Assembly (NCBI GenBank): GCA_028564705.1 | Contig: JAPXFQ010002805.1 | Span: 1-64,000 of the forward strand | Direction: 5' to 3' | Source of the DNA: Apricaphanius iberus | Lineage: Eukaryota > Chordata > Actinopteri > Cyprinodontiformes > Aphaniidae | DNA: 64,000 nt | The notes under the pieces: generated by a model | What the model saw: the letters and a program-made list of their open reading frames with translations, nothing else | The model's database searches: none | What the model was told of the DNA's origin: nothing | Position numbers and translations under genes: made by a program | In this document: positions 21,176 to 34,515 of the stretch, piece by piece | Layout: each line of letters starts with the position of its first letter | Position numbering within the stretch: the first letter of the stretch is position 1

Positions 21176-24041
21176 CCGAGAAGCCTTGGATGTGAGAATA
21201 AGACAAGGTGTCAGCTGTAGTCGTACGTAGTGTATTTTACGCGCACGGAGGGCCTCCTACTGAGAACCCTGGAGCTTCAGCGTAGATGCATGGGTATATA
21301 TAGTAGTCAGCCACACCCTAAGGAATCAGCTTCTGACCGATCATTACATCATACAGATGATTTCATACATAATCAAACAGTAGAGGAAGTCTCACTTCAG
21401 AATTCAGCAGTAAACAATCAGGAGATAGTTTCACTCGACAATCAGAAAATAGATAACAATAAGGGACACTTTGTATAATGCTGAGAAAGACATTCACAGG
21501 AGCTCTCATAAGTGTAACACCAGATAATAACAAGAGTTGTCATAAGTCAGGATGAGATTTTTACATACAATTGGTTCCTGTTTGTACCTTAGAATCAGCT
21601 GTCTAAGGGCTGAGTAAGAGGATTGAACCTTTCTAAATGTCTCAGCGTTTAAGACAGCTTTTCATAAAGTTGGGGAATTATCAATCAGAAGTAATTAATT
21701 AATTGATCATTGTTATGATCTATCTGGTGATGCTGAGAATATTAACTAATAATTGTAAATTATTAATTTAATTATCTCTTCAGATTATTAACGAGGCACC
21801 ATCCATTTTTTGTTACTCAAGAAAAATGGCTAAAACACATCTTATTAATAAAGGGACTATCGGCCAATAACCTCACTTATAATGATTAATTATTAGGGAT
21901 TACACCAGAAAGATCCTATCTGAAGGAAGTGAATTCTTGCAGTAATTCACACACACACACAGAATAAAAGAAACCAGAGATTTGATTCAATTTAACTACT
22001 TTATTCTGAAAGAAAACACAAATAAAATAAAGACACTACTTATACCAGGACCTGAGCAATATGACGACCAGCAATGACAGCAACTGTGTACGTCGCAGGT
22101 GTGCTTCATGCTAACGTCGTACGCGGTCCCTTGGGGGGTGAACGCGCAGCTCGCCGAAAGTATTTATGGTTTTATTGCTGGCAAGGCGCCGTGTAGTTCT
22201 TCTTTAACAAAGAACCTCGTGGCTCTTATCAGTGGGTTAGCTCTCTTCTAACAAAGACTCTAGTTTGGAAATATGGAGAAAAGAGAATTATTAACTACAT
22301 TCGGCGCTGCGTGTCCCTGAGAAGCTCCCTCCGTGTTGGCACAAGGTGCCTCTGACTAAACACTACGGTAGAGTTACGAAGAGGATCAAAGACAATTTCT
22401 ACAATCAGATAACTCTGCTTATTAATAAGAGATGAGACACACAGGACACAATGCAATCAAACAATCCAACTTACACATTTACCCATAAAGTAAAACATAA
22501 ACAACAGCACAGTTTTAAAACTCCAGCATGTAGCGCTCCATTTCACACTCACTGGAAGTTAAGAATCAGGCATGTAGAAAAATAAAGAAAGCTTTCTAAC
22601 TTATTCCACCCAGAGCGGGGATAAGTTGAAACAGTCTTACTGTTTTTGGTAGAAGTCCCATGTGCAGGAATCGATGGGAAACGCGGAGGAAAAACGGGGC
22701 CAAAGCCGCCAAGGCGTGTTCCAATGTTCATGTTCTACAGAGGAATCTGTCCTCCGTTTGTTAGCCATTTAGCTAACTAACCAAGGATACATCAGACGTG
22801 CCTTGAGCCCGCTCTCGGTCAAACATTTCCCAGAATACAGCACGGTAGGAGCTGGCAGCACCTACTTCGGGGGAAAATTTCTATTTTAAATGTAAGTCAA
22901 CTATTTTTAACCATCGGGCTTATATCTAAAATGTTTGTTTTATTTTTTTATTATTATTATTTAGATCCAAAGCAGTTATATATGGTTCGTTAGTTGCTTA
23001 GCAGTTGCAGCTTCGGTGGCTACCAGCTACTAATTCGTTTGCACATTTGATTTAACTGACATATACAAAAAAAATAAAAAAAAGTAAAACTCTCGTTATA
23101 CATTTCCAGTTCCATGGTTGAAGTAATATTACTACGCTTCAATGCTACCACGATGGGCGGGACGTAAACAGAGCACGTACGCCACCGTGGTCACGTAAGG
23201 CTAGTCTGTTCTAAACCATTTTTTTGACCAAGGAAGGACAATGTCCTCGTAGGCAAGGTGTCTTGCCTACTACTGACTTGGTAGGCGAGATGCCTTGACA
23301 TTGAGAAACACCCAGAGAGTTTAATAGATCGGCGCCTCAACCAACTCGTGCGGCAGGTTCCTCTCCGTTCAGCTGAGGAGAGGAAAGAGAAGGGCGCACG
23401 GCTCTGCCTTTGGTTCAATGGTTGAAGGGGGGCTTGCCGCCAGGGTGGAAAGAAATGGTCTGAATAATCAGACTGTCTTGATTTCCAACATTCGCAGGCC
23501 AGACCCAACAAAGTGTTACATTTTAATCAGGCAAAAAAACAAAAAAAAAGGTTTAACAGACAGTATTGTCATCATCATTATCAGAATCAGAAAAAATGGA
23601 GACATCAGAATAACAGAATAAGAACAGATGAAAAAACTTCTTTGTTTTTTGGAATAAATGAACAGCATTAATCATCAAAAATAAAAAAAACAAATACCAT
23701 ATTTTTCAGTTAACGTGTCTGCTGTAATTCTGTTTTGGTAAGTTGTTCATGAACAGCTTCAAAACCATCACGAGTGTAGTTGTAATTTTTTTACATTATA
23801 ATAGATGTAATTGATTCTATCAACATTTTTATTAATATCACTGGCAAATTGATGATTCCCATCACAGGGTTTTTCCTGCGTTCAAATTTACGTGGCGGCC
23901 GCCTTCAGCTAATCTGCTTGCCACCCCAGCCTGACATCGCTCTGCCGCCAGCTATATGGATGTTATTTTAACTGCAGTTGCAGCGTTGCGCCGTGATGGG
24001 GGCGCTGTCTCAGCAGCTAGTTGTAGAACTAGCTGCTGAGT
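21176..24041. other. Unresolved repeat-rich stretch without a recognised gene
   Basis: Contains a (CA)n run near 21951, promoter-like and polyadenylation-like signals, GC-rich islands at 22080-22340 and 22600-22720, and 'aaggcatctcgcc'-type inverted text around 23255-23310 that looks like a DNA-transposon end. Composition suggests one or more degraded transposable elements (22000-22740 could be an LTR on the - strand), but no coding motif or flanking repeat supports a call. Confidence 0.35.
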
Positions 24042-24586
24042 AAATAAAATCCACCATAGTGATATATAATTTTGTGGAAGGGATCATGCAACAATACAGA
24101 TGCTAGTATCGGGGCGACATTGTTCTAATTTCAGCCAGAGCAAAAATTACAAACTGTCTTGGTGTTCATTCTCAAAAATTTTTTTGTGGTAGTAGTATCC
24201 AGTAAATTATTTTAGAAAAATTAAAACAACAAAAAAATCCTAATTATAAAACATATGAGATTGGAGATAAATAATCTTAAATCATGTAGGTCTAAAGCTC
24301 CTTTTCCATCAAACTCAATTATGGTCCTAAAAACAGCAGAATATAATAATATAGGAGCAAAATATGACAATACATACTGACATATACACATAGAATTTCA
24401 GAGAGAATAATTTGTTACTTATACACTTGTTTTCAAAACTATTGGATCATCTAAAGCTTCATCCTGTTGATCCATTGAATTGATGCTACACAGAAAAAAA
24501 AGCCTATAGCCTACATAAATTACAAAAAACAGGTTAACTGTTCATCAAACAGGAACCTATTCATTTTTTGTGATGAGGAGAACAAT
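24042..24586 (+). repeat. 545-bp direct repeat, copy 1
   Basis: Starts AAATAAAATCCACCATAG and ends GAGGAGAACAAT. The copy at 26405-26949 has the same length and orientation, with about ten differences by eye (about 98% identity). No open frame or terminal inverted repeat was recognised. It is either a local duplication or two insertions of one AT-rich element. Confidence 0.75.
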
Positions 24587-26404
24587 CAGGTGAGTTAAAT
24601 CACCTGAGTTAATTTTTTTGAAGAAAAAAATTACAAATAAAAAACAAACAAATGTTAATGTCTTTTTTTCTTCTTTTTTTTTAAATGTATATATTACTTG
24701 AGTAATATAATGAAGCATTGCTAATCCCACTTGAGTAAAATTTTAGATGCTTCACAGAATGAAAAGCAAACATATTTTAACACAAAATAAACCAGACACG
24801 GAGCTACACTATGTTACAGGAAAGCTCCTGTTTCTACATATAATTTTTAATGTAATCTGAATGATGAGCTTTTTGTTTCAGTTTGAGGTCAAGTGAATAT
24901 ACAGTAAATGCTGTAAATGGTCACTGGCAGTACATTTTACCTTCTAAGATATATTAATACATACTGTATTAGTTTTATATTTCAACTAATTACTTCGAGA
25001 AGGGTTTCGTCTGCTCAAAACTATTTTTTTTTGTAATCATTTTATTTTGTTTTATTTTACTCTACATGAAATACCTGAATTTACCAAGAATTTTGTGCTT
25101 AGGTGTCTAATATTTTAAAAGCAGATGTTACATAGTACGCAAGCAACTTTTTAACCAAAACCTTTTTCACTGAGTAGCATTTTTGAAAACTACTTTTACT
25201 CAAGTAAAGGTACTGCTATTATTACTTGAGTACAACTTTTGTGTACTCTACCCACATTTGTTTGTATTTTGCATCAAGGTAAAGTATTAGCAACATTGTT
25301 TTTTTCATTGTAAACGCAAAACCCTGACCAAAACACTTTATGCCTTGTTTCAGTTAGGTTTATATAAAACATGCATTTCATCACATTAACCTGTAAACCT
25401 TCTCATGTTTCTTTTGAGGAATCCAGTCCAACTGATTCTTCACAGGTTTCTGAGGAGAGCAGGGAGAGGACCAGGTAGAGGGACACCAGGGTCAGCGAGC
25501 TCGGTGCACCTGCTGCATTTGCCGACTGATGCCCTCAGACCTGGAAAATAAGTACCGGAGACAGGATCCAGAAGGGTGTCTGAGCAGACATGCTCCTTTT
25601 AACTTGTTCTTTGATAAAGTAATCTTGCGTTTGTCTCGGCCGACGTGGTGGCTCTGCGCGACTGCCAAGAATCTGGATCTGGTAACCGGGAGTATCGTTA
25701 CTCTGCCTACAGAGTATTTAGCAACATGAACGTCTTGGCGTAGACAATAAGTTTGTGATTTTCTCCATGCTGTGTATGGAGGATCAGGGACAAAACCCCC
25801 GACCCATTTGTGGTTTATGTTGGTTTTAAAGAAGTCCCGTTCAACAGAAACCAACATGAAACTCATGACCAACTCAGAAATACTATTTACTTTAGTTGTT
25901 ATTGTAGCAAAATATTCTTGCATATTTGTATTTGTCATAATTACATACATAAATTTTCTTTGTTCAGCTTAGAATGTTATCAGCTTTTGCTAGGGGATCA
26001 CTTATCAAGTCCTGGAAAAGGATAAAATAAAGAAATTAGAATTATGTCATTTTCTTCCACCAAAATGGAGAAGACATTTGGTTATCATCATTGCGGTGTC
26101 AGCACCAGTTCAGCTGTAGGAGGAGGGATGATCCTGGAGACAGGACCCAGGGCCCTGGGGTCATCTGGCTGAATGCTTCTTTTTGAGAGTCCTCCGGCAG
26201 AGCTGAGAGCTGTTCACATGCACCGGAAGGTGGTTATGGTGTTTGTAGTCCAATGCAGCAAGGAATGTCCTGGCTTTATAGACGCCATATGAGAATGCAA
26301 AGCGTTTCCCCGCTTACATCAAGATGTTTTTTCTGGGAAGACTCAAGCTTAGAAGTGGTCCTGCAAAGAGACAAACAAAATAAAAACTGCAATGTCTGTA
26401 GAGC
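24587..26404. other. Spacer between the 545-bp repeats
   Basis: AT-rich with short frames only. The 25440-25740 part is GC-richer and has overlapping chance frames on both strands. No gene recognised. Confidence 0.4.
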
Positions 26405-26949
26405 AAATAAAATCCACCATAGTGATATATAATTTTGTGGAAGGGATCATGCAACAATACAGATGCTAGTATCGGGGCGACATTGTTCTAATTTCAGCCA
26501 GAGCAAAAACTACAAACTGTCTTGGTGTTCATTCTCAAATTTTTTTTTTGTGGTAGAAGTATCCAGTAAATTATTTTAGAAAAATTAAAACAACAAAAAA
26601 ATCCTAATTATAAAACATATGAGATTGGAGATAAATAATCTTAAATCATGTAGGTCTAAAGCTCCTTTTCCATCAAACTCAATTATGGTCCTAAAAACAG
26701 CAGAATATAATAATATAGGAGCACAATATGACAATACATACTGACATATACACAGAATTTCAGAGAGAATAACTTGTTACTTATACACTTGTTTTCAAAA
26801 CTATTGGATCATCTAAAGCTTCATCCTGTTGATCCATTGAGTTGATGCTACACAGAAAAAAAAAGCCTATAGCCTACATAAATTACAAAAAACAGGTTAA
26901 CAGTTCATCAAACAGGAACCTATTTATTTTTTGTGATGAGGAGAACAAT
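26405..26949 (+). repeat. 545-bp direct repeat, copy 2
   Basis: Partner of 24042-24586 in direct orientation, about 1.8 kb downstream. Small differences include 'acacatag' reduced to 'acacag' near 26755 and a longer T run near 26541. Confidence 0.75.
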
Positions 26950-27759
26950 AACCAGAAACAGGAGTTGCATTTTGTTTACTTTATAATTATCTATCAGACT
27001 CCCCTGCAGTGACTGAACTGTGGTATAGGTCCCTCCAAACGCTGCTGTACATGGCTGGGGAGCCTTGATGAACTGACCTTCCTGAAACTAAAACAACAGA
27101 GACACTTTTACCGCTCCAATCGTAATGTGCACACGTTTACAAATGACAGTCAATAATATATACACGTTTTCAGATTAGCTACATAGTTCTACAAAGTTTA
27201 GATACTCCAGTAAAGTTAGAACTTTTTTTTCTCATAATCTCAACAAATTAGCTAAACAATGCTCAGCTGTGAGCACGACAGACAGGCAGCCTAAAACATG
27301 TTCCTACTGCGGATGAAGTACACAAACCCCCGCTTTGAACGCGTCTTCTCTTTTCCCCCCACGTATTTAGTAAAGATTTCTTACCTTTCAAGCAAACATG
27401 ATGCCAGCTGCAGGTCTTTTCTCATACCGAGAGATTCAGCGTTTTCCTCTCAAACGCCGCCCGCACCGATGTTTACTCTGGCTCTTTGCCTACATCGATC
27501 AGACTCGTGTTTCTCCCTCTTTGTAGCGCTTGAATAAACTGTTGGTTATCTTGGGCTGGAGTGTTGGTGGTGCTTGTTGCAGCTCTCTTCTTGTTCTCGG
27601 CAGAATCATAGGGCAGAATCCATGCTTCCAACGCTATCCCTGCTACAGTTTTAGCTGCAGGAAGCGATAGAACGTGAACGCGCATGACGTCGTCACACAT
27701 TAGGAGGCGCAGAGGGAGCGCTACTTTTTCGACCCGAACAGTAACAAAAAATAATTAAT
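26950..27759. other. Non-coding stretch
   Basis: No gene recognised. Frames at 27298-27700 on both strands are short and lack family motifs. Confidence 0.35.
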
Positions 27760-27764
27760 AAAGT

Positions 27765-27910
27765 TATTTTACAGGCATATAGAAGCAACCACGGTGAAAA
27801 GCCCAAGGCTCTTTTTACTGACCAGGACATTACTGTATTATGTATGAGGAAGAAATTTTGCAGCTCTATACATTTATTTGCTGTTAAACTTCCTTAGAGT
27901 CCCTTTAATG
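27765..27910 (+). repeat. Interspersed repeat (partner at 37530-37666)
   Basis: The blocks 'cacggtgaaaag', 'ctttttactgaccaggacat' and 'gaggaagaaattt' recur at 37530-37666 in the same orientation and order. In the second copy a Harbinger-like element follows directly. Confidence 0.65.
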
Positions 27911-27944
27911 TCTCAGTATTAATAATAAAATTTTCTGTCACAAT

Positions 27945-28165
27945 GGCATTTCCTGGGTCATCTGTACTCAGCCCACTGTTTTTATATCTTTTAAGTGTGT
28001 GTGTGTGTGTATGGCTGATGGGTTGGGTTGGGGGGGGGTTGTAGTTGAGATGATGATTTTTGGTTTTTGAAGGGGGGGTTGTGGGGTCATTTTAAATCTG
28101 TAAAGCACTTTGAGAAACTGTGTTTGAAAAGCGCTTTATAATAATGATTGATTTGATTAAACAGT
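27945..28165 (+). mobile_element. LINE 3' tail (same family as 51622-52262)
   Basis: Matches 52040-52262: 'ggcatttcctggg', a TG repeat near 28000, then 'gtaaagcactttgagaaac', 'gaaaagcgctttata', and a GATTT-type terminal repeat. It is a strongly 5'-truncated insertion. Confidence 0.6.
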
Positions 28166-29770
28166 TTCTTCTTATATAATTTTTATTTAACGGCATTGTT
28201 TAACTCAACAACATATGTTATGTTAAACAATAGAAACAGAACCACACATTTTAATAAATAAATAACTTAAGATAATACCACAACTATTATTTAAAAAATG
28301 TTATATGTTGCTTGATTATAGTGGAACTGGAAATTCAAAACAATATTAAGTATTCAAATATTGGGTTTAGTCTAAAATTAGAGAAATTATAAATATCTTT
28401 AATAAAGAACTACACACAAGAACAAAAACCTGTATAATATAACTTACTCAACACATGAACATTACCATCTTTCTGTATACTTTACAACCAGCACCAGTGC
28501 ACTAGTTGTTAAAGTTCCTACAGAGGTACACGTCTGCATTTCCTGGCTACAAAATATACATACAACCTGAAAACTCTTGAGTTTAAAGGGAAAAAAATGT
28601 AACACAACTATGAGATAAACTTTTTTCCTTCAAACTATACTATTACCAGCAGATTTTTCCCTTGGGCTGTAAACAACTCAAAAATATTAGCATAGATCAA
28701 ATAGTCAATTCGATAAAGGTCTGTCTAATTTGGCATATCAAATCACACAGTTACAAATGGGCCAAATATTTATACATGATAAATTGCATAGCAGTCTATA
28801 ATCGAATCATGATTAATCAGAAACATTTGTCATTTTATCTTAAAGGGAAAGTGAAAAATGTTCAACCCGGCCTTATTTTTAGCATGCATTCTATTAATTT
28901 ATTTGCCCAGGTAAGTTTGGCGCCACTAGGGGTCCTTCGGGAGAATCAAACCTCAGCAATAGGCGTATATCCATATAAAGGGAGTTGTGAGGGCCTGCCA
29001 AGTGCCACCTCTAAATAATGCCTCTAAATAAGGCATTATCTGCCACAAAACTTCTTCATTTAACCAAAGGTTTGTTATGAATCGCTAGCATTATTCCCCT
29101 CGGAGTTCAGGGAGTCTCAGAAGAGCTTCTTTTTGTTCTTCTGGTGTTATTTACAGACTTTAATTCCAATTTACAACAAGCTGCAATTTGAGTGACATTA
29201 CTGCAGTCCCCCATGGCAGTTGTAGTCTGAGCAGGATGTCTAGTCTGTGCTATACGGCAGTCCAGTTCACTTGGTTTTTCTGTTTAGGCAATATGGAAAC
29301 ACACAAACATGAACCATGTTAGTGTTCGCAGCAGCAGGTTTTGTCTACCGTCGTAGAGCGCAGATTGAAAGCCCTGCTAAGACTACATCTGTCATGGCAG
29401 ATGGCAGCGAGGTCATTGAGATTGCGTGCTAGTGTATTTGGATTAAAAGCCTACAAAAAACACCCCTGCACACAATAAAGAAGCACTTCCAAAATGCCAT
29501 GACCTCAGAGGGGAATAGTGTTACAGAATCTTAACAAAACTGTTGTTAAATGAAGGAGTTTTACAGTGGTAAATAACTTATTTAGAAGCAGCACTTCACA
29601 TGCTCTGAAGACTCCCATTATATAGATATATATATATATACGCTAATTGCAACATGATATAAACTTCCCCTAAAGTACTCCAAGTGGCTCCAACCTTGTC
29701 TGGGTGAGTACGCAAATGTGATGCATGCCATAAATAAGGTACAGGTAGAAAGAAATCTGAACCTCCCCTT
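28166..29770. other. Non-coding stretch upstream of IFI44-like copy B
   Basis: AT-rich. A (TA)n run lies near 29628. No gene recognised; the frame at 28662-29018 has no family features. Confidence 0.4.
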
Positions 29771-30327
29771 TAAAGCTTGGTTTATGCTTGATGCATGTAC
29801 ATTCCGCGCGGAAATGAGACGTGCGGAACCAGCCAAGACGCCATCTAGTAGTGTTTATACTTTTTGCGGCTTGTCCCTGCAGAGAACCAATATTCTTGAA
29901 GACTGTAGGGGGCGGCGTAGGGCTCTACGGCATGCACACAACACTGCACCATATAGGAGACTAGTAATCACTGTTGTTTACAAGATGGCGACACCCGTGA
30001 GCTTAAACAAAGCAGAACTTTTACGCTGTTTATTTAGGAAAAAATACAAAAAAGGAGACTGTCCACTTGTCCATTAAAACACAGTTGATCACAGTGATCT
30101 CTATCGGCCAAATCATAAAGATGTCTTAATTTACGAACCTCCGGCAATATGAGCTCTTGCCAGTCCGCCATGTTTTTCTGCGTTGTTACAAAATTTCCTA
30201 GGTGCGCGGTGCGGAAATTTGGGTCTCCGCAGTGGCCGCGCGGAGAGGCGTGGTTGCTGAGATTACGTGATTTGGCAGGCTGGAGCCATGCAGACCACGC
30301 GGATGCGTCAAGCATAAACCAAACTTA
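29771..30327 (-). mobile_element. Harbinger-like element with terminal inverted repeats and MADF fragment
   Basis: Left end 'agcttggtttatgcttgatgc' and right end 'gcgtcaagcataaaccaaact' are inverted complements. On the - strand, 30170-30090 encodes MADWQELILPEVRKLRHLYD, which looks like the start of a MADF/Myb-like DNA-binding protein carried by PIF/Harbinger transposons; the frame stops soon after. An inverted, shorter relative lies at 37668-38012. It sits just upstream of the copy B promoter. Confidence 0.7.
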
Positions 30328-30413
30328 AGCCTGATAAGTATATTTGAACTTCTTACTATGCTGTGCAATAATTTCACTAAGTGGAAACACCTCACTGCAG
30401 AACACAGACTACA

Positions 30414-30425
30414 GAAAGTGAAAGT
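30414..30425 (+). promoter_or_regulatory. ISRE of IFI44-like copy B
   Basis: GAAAGTGAAAGT, 112 bp before the ATG at 30526. The same block carries 'catgtggtttatcagagcag' (30450-30469) and a TATA-like 'gctatttaagg' (30474-30484). Matches the GAAANNGAAA core and the promoter blocks of copies A and C. Confidence 0.75.
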
Positions 30426-30525
30426 AAATGTAAGGGTTTATAAGAAGTCATGTGGTTTATCAGAGCAGCAAATGCTATTTAAGGGTGGAGACATTTGCGT
30501 TTGATTCATTTTGCAGCAGAGGACA

Positions 30526-33500
30526 ATGGCTCAACTTTCACTTTGGAGAGACCTCATCCGTGAGTCCATTTCACTTCAGATTACTTTTCTAGATATTTGC
30601 AGGAATTGGTTTACAAAAGCTTTGATAAAAAAATTAATGAGCAGAACACGTCTGATTCTTTTCATCTGTTTATTTTAAAAATGTTTTGTTTCAGTCTCAT
30701 CTATTAACTTTTTTAATTAGGAAATCATGTTAAAAAATTCTCCAGAGTTCATCATTAGCAGCTGATTTACCCCGCAGTGACCATCATAATCTTTTTCTTC
30801 ATTTCTTTTTTAAAAGGTAATTTCTGGAGACAACCGGAAGATTTAGGTAAGCTATACTGTCAAACCCCACAGAAGATAAAAAAACTAGCTGCCTAATAGA
30901 GCAAACTCACTAGCATTTGTGCTTGAAACTGATATAAAGGTAAAAAGTCTAAGTTTGGATACATTTGAAAAGCTAAAACACTTAATTGTTATGCTGTTTA
31001 AATTCATGACTGACATGATTAAAAAAAATTTGTTGGGGTCACTTATATATTTATTTTATTTTTGTTTTTTTCTTTCATGCAGAAGAGAAAGCTGAGTCTC
31101 CAAGTGAGTAAACATATTTTGTTTCTGAAAATGTTTCAGTCATCTTTATAGAATAATGATTGTTGTTTCTGATCAGCTCTAGATGAACCATGGAGGGAAC
31201 TACGCTGGGGGTGAGTTAGTAGTAACACTGTCACAGGTGATCAATAAAGCTCTGAGTGAGCCCATTATATACTGTTCTACTGGGTTCTGGTCAGTGTTTG
31301 ACCCAAACAAATTGTGAGTTATCAGGAAATGATGGAAGAAGGGAGTGGATCAGGAAGGAAGGTATTATTGTTTAGCCCCTGCTAAACGATAAAGTGGAGT
31401 AAAACAGAGTCTGAAACAAGAAGGAACTAATCATAGATGGAGTATCAATTACAAAAAGAAGAAAATGTCTGGATTCAATAAACTTAAACAAAAGAACCTT
31501 GATTAAATGATTAACAAATTAAGCTTGTCTTCTTGCTACCTCGATATCTTATGGACAGTTTTTTTCTTTAGAAAGTTACATCTGTCTTTGGGTATGGTTG
31601 TGGTTCACATAGTGAACTCATCACCCTTGTCAGGTGTCTTCCCCCAAGCTTAAAAAAAAGCAATTAAACAATTACTAAAGAAGAACAATCTGAATAAAAT
31701 GTTAATACAGACATAAAGGCCAATCTTTTATCTTTTATTCATTAGTAAGATAGCTGAAAAGGCTGTGTTTCAACAGTTTAATAGAGCCTCGGACTCCACG
31801 TGAAAGTAAAACTGTTGCAGTTCCTCCATTCTAGAAGTAGATGCTGTGCGTATGAACAATTAGAAGGGTACTTATATTTAGGAACATTTCTACGCAAAAG
31901 TACAAATTGAAAATTACCACAGAATGCATAGAAATGTTCCTACGCATGAAATACGCACAGATCTGTACGTAGGTATGGTTGATAAATGAGGGCCCAGGTC
32001 TTTCGGGATTTATTTTGAGATTCTCTTAGAGCTTTTTAAACTTAAATTGACCTTCTGTCTGAAGTACTATTCTGAAAGGCTTTCACCTATGTGCCTTCTA
32101 AATCTGTCAGGCAGGAAGATGGAGGTCTTTTAATTTGTAGTTAATAATTTTACATGATTTTTGCTAATCACTTGAGGCAAGATTCCTTTTTTTCATGCAA
32201 TATTAGTAAAGTTTGACTGACATAAACAGGTTTTTGAAGCAAAAATACGTTGGTTAACTGCATTTGATTTTTCAGTTGAATTATGCAGGCTAAAGGTGAA
32301 AAGGTGGCCTATTTTTTTCATCAGAAAGATCCGGCACTTTTAACAGGCACGTTTGGACTTCTTATTTTCATAGGCCAACAAAAGCAGGATGATGATGATG
32401 ATGATGATGATATTTATTGATAATATTATCTCCCTAAAGCTCTTCTCTTCAAAATTTTAAAAATTTTAGTTCAGATCGCAGCTGATGATGTGAAATGAAG
32501 ATTTGTTTTATTTAGTTCTTCTGCAAGTCTTTGGTCTAACTGGGTTCAGATCCCTGTGGGACTACATATTTTGTGATGTGCCTTGTTCATTTTTGGACAG
32601 AACTAGCTAAACGATTTACTTTACATTCTTAGAGAAAAACAGGAGGCTCTTCAGTATGTGCAGGGATACAAACCTGAAAAAGATGACATCAAGTACCTTA
32701 GAGTCCTCCTGTATGGACCCGTTGGAGCTGGGAAGTCCAGTTTCATCAACTCTGTCAGTAACGTCCTTCGAGGTCGGATGACGATTCCAGCTTTGGCCAG
32801 TGCGACCACATCTGACAAAAGCTTCACTAAAAAGGTTGCAAAATTAACATGCTTCTGTTCATCTTGCAGAACAGAGTCAGTGCTTCTACAGTTTAAATGC
32901 ACACTTTAAGTACTGTTTAACAGAACCAGAGCAGCTAAGAATGGATTCTCGAAACTGTTGTTTGAACTCTGAATCTGGATCTTGTTCAGATTTCTGTGTT
33001 CACACATCTGCTCAGATGGAAATCGGCTCTAGCCTTCTTCCTGTTTCCTGTTCATTGGTTCTGGTTCTGTTAAACTTTATTGGATCAGTCGAAACAATAA
33101 TTACATCAGCAACAGAAGTTTTCCCTGGATCAACTTTTTTTTTTTTCTTGTGTTCCAGTGTGAAACTCATAAGTTCATTAAAGGACGAGGAAGCTCAAAG
33201 ACATTTTACCCTGTGGTCTTCAATGACCTCATGGGTCTGGAAGAAGGGACAAACAATGGAGTTCATGCTGATGACATCAAGCTGGCTATGAAAGGACATG
33301 TGAAGGAGGGCTACAAGGTGCAAGAGCTACAAAAAACAATTCTGGAAAATACTAAAACTAATCAATGAATTAAACCTCAGATTCAAAAATCAGAGTTGTG
33401 TTCATTTAAGTAGTCCACGCTTTTTATTTTGCTATTTTCCAGTTCAACCCAGTTTCTCCACTAACTATAGATGACGCAGACTACAACCCGACCCCATCTG

Positions 33501-34515
33501 CTGACGACAAAGTTCATGTGCTGGTCTGTGTGTTGTCTGCCAACACTCCACAGATTAAAGCATCAGTTCTGGAGAAGATGAGGAGTGTCAGACAAACAGC
33601 CAGTGACCTGGGTGAGTTTACAAAGAATGATGCTATTTGGACTACATGTTAAAGACATACTCTGCAATTTTTAAACCTGAAAGACATGTATTTCTGAAAC
33701 TTTTGGCATTGATTATGCTCAGTTTTGGAGTTGTCACTGCCTGGGAGCATCCTGGTGCTGAAAGCTGCACTATATACGACGTTATCTCCCGGATTGTTTC
33801 ACGGCAGTACTGACTGAGTGTAGCTTTAAGGCATTACATACAGATAACTGAGATGCTGTTATTTTGATGTGTTTTGTTGTTTTGGCTAACAAGCTTGTAA
33901 AACCGTCAGTACACTAGCCTCTTCAGATGCGACCCAGAGAGATTTGGTTTTACAAAATTGATGTTACGACAGAAGACTTGAGAGGTTGATAGAGGGCAGG
34001 TATCTGTAAAGGTGCGGAGTACATCTTTAATAGAACAGATCCACAACAAGGTCCACCATCAGTTTCTCTGGCTCAAACCTGAAGAAAACTTGATGTGCAT
34101 CTGTTGTATCTTACTTTAACCTTTATTATTGACAAAAACACAACTTCAGTGATTTTATTTTATTTTTTCGCAGGAATTCCTCAAATGGCAATGATTACGC
34201 ACATTGATCAGGCCTGCGGTGAAATTGAGAAGGACTTGTACAATGTGTACAAGAGCAAGCACCTGAAGAAAAAGGTGAATTTCAGTCAGTTTGTTCAGAG
34301 ACATAACATGAAAACCTTTCAGACTGTAACTGCAACTGTTTTTTCCTGTTCAGATGAAAGACTTCAGTGCTGTGGTAGGAATCCCGATGAACTGCATCTT
34401 TCCAGTGAAGAACTACAGTGAGGAAATTGACATGAATGATGACATTGATACTCTGATCCTGAGCGCCCTGAGGAATATGATCAACTTTGGGGACGACTTT
34501 ATTGAGAAGATTTAA
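30526..34515 (+). CDS. ifi44l: Interferon-induced protein 44-like GTPase, copy B (9 exons, 303 aa)
   Basis: Coding exons: 30526-30559, 30817-30846, 31083-31103, 31177-31210, 32633-32834, 33159-33317, 33443-33611, 34174-34274 and 34354-34515. All junctions are AG/GT and the joined 912-base frame is open to TAA. Motifs: EPWRELRW in exon 4, P-loop GPVGAGKSS at residues 68-76, DLMG in exon 6, and THID in exon 8 at the place of NKxD. Every exon from 2 to 9 equals the length of its copy A counterpart, proving tandem duplication. It has the most compact introns of the three and the fullest promoter, so it is the best candidate for an active gene. An AATAAA at 34715-34720 is the likely polyadenylation signal. 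Expected role: interferon-inducible cytoplasmic antiviral GTPase. The N-terminal TLDc domain is lacking. Confidence 0.88.
31881..31940. repeat. Inverted repeat in intron 4 of copy B
   Basis: GGAACATTTCTACGC (31881-31895) pairs with GCATAGAAATGTTCC (31926-31940) with one mismatch. It probably belongs to a degraded DNA transposon whose end 'gataaatgagggccc' follows at 31981. Confidence 0.45.
32389..32411. repeat. (GAT)n microsatellite
   Basis: A perfect GAT trinucleotide run in intron 4 of copy B. Confidence 0.8.

Noticed and set aside
22000..22740. Possible LTR on the - strand
   Set aside because: Promoter-like and polyadenylation-like signals exist, but no second copy, boundary or adjacent coding motif was found.
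29718..30077. 119-codon + strand frame
   Set aside because: It is antisense to the Harbinger-like element and spans its terminal repeat.
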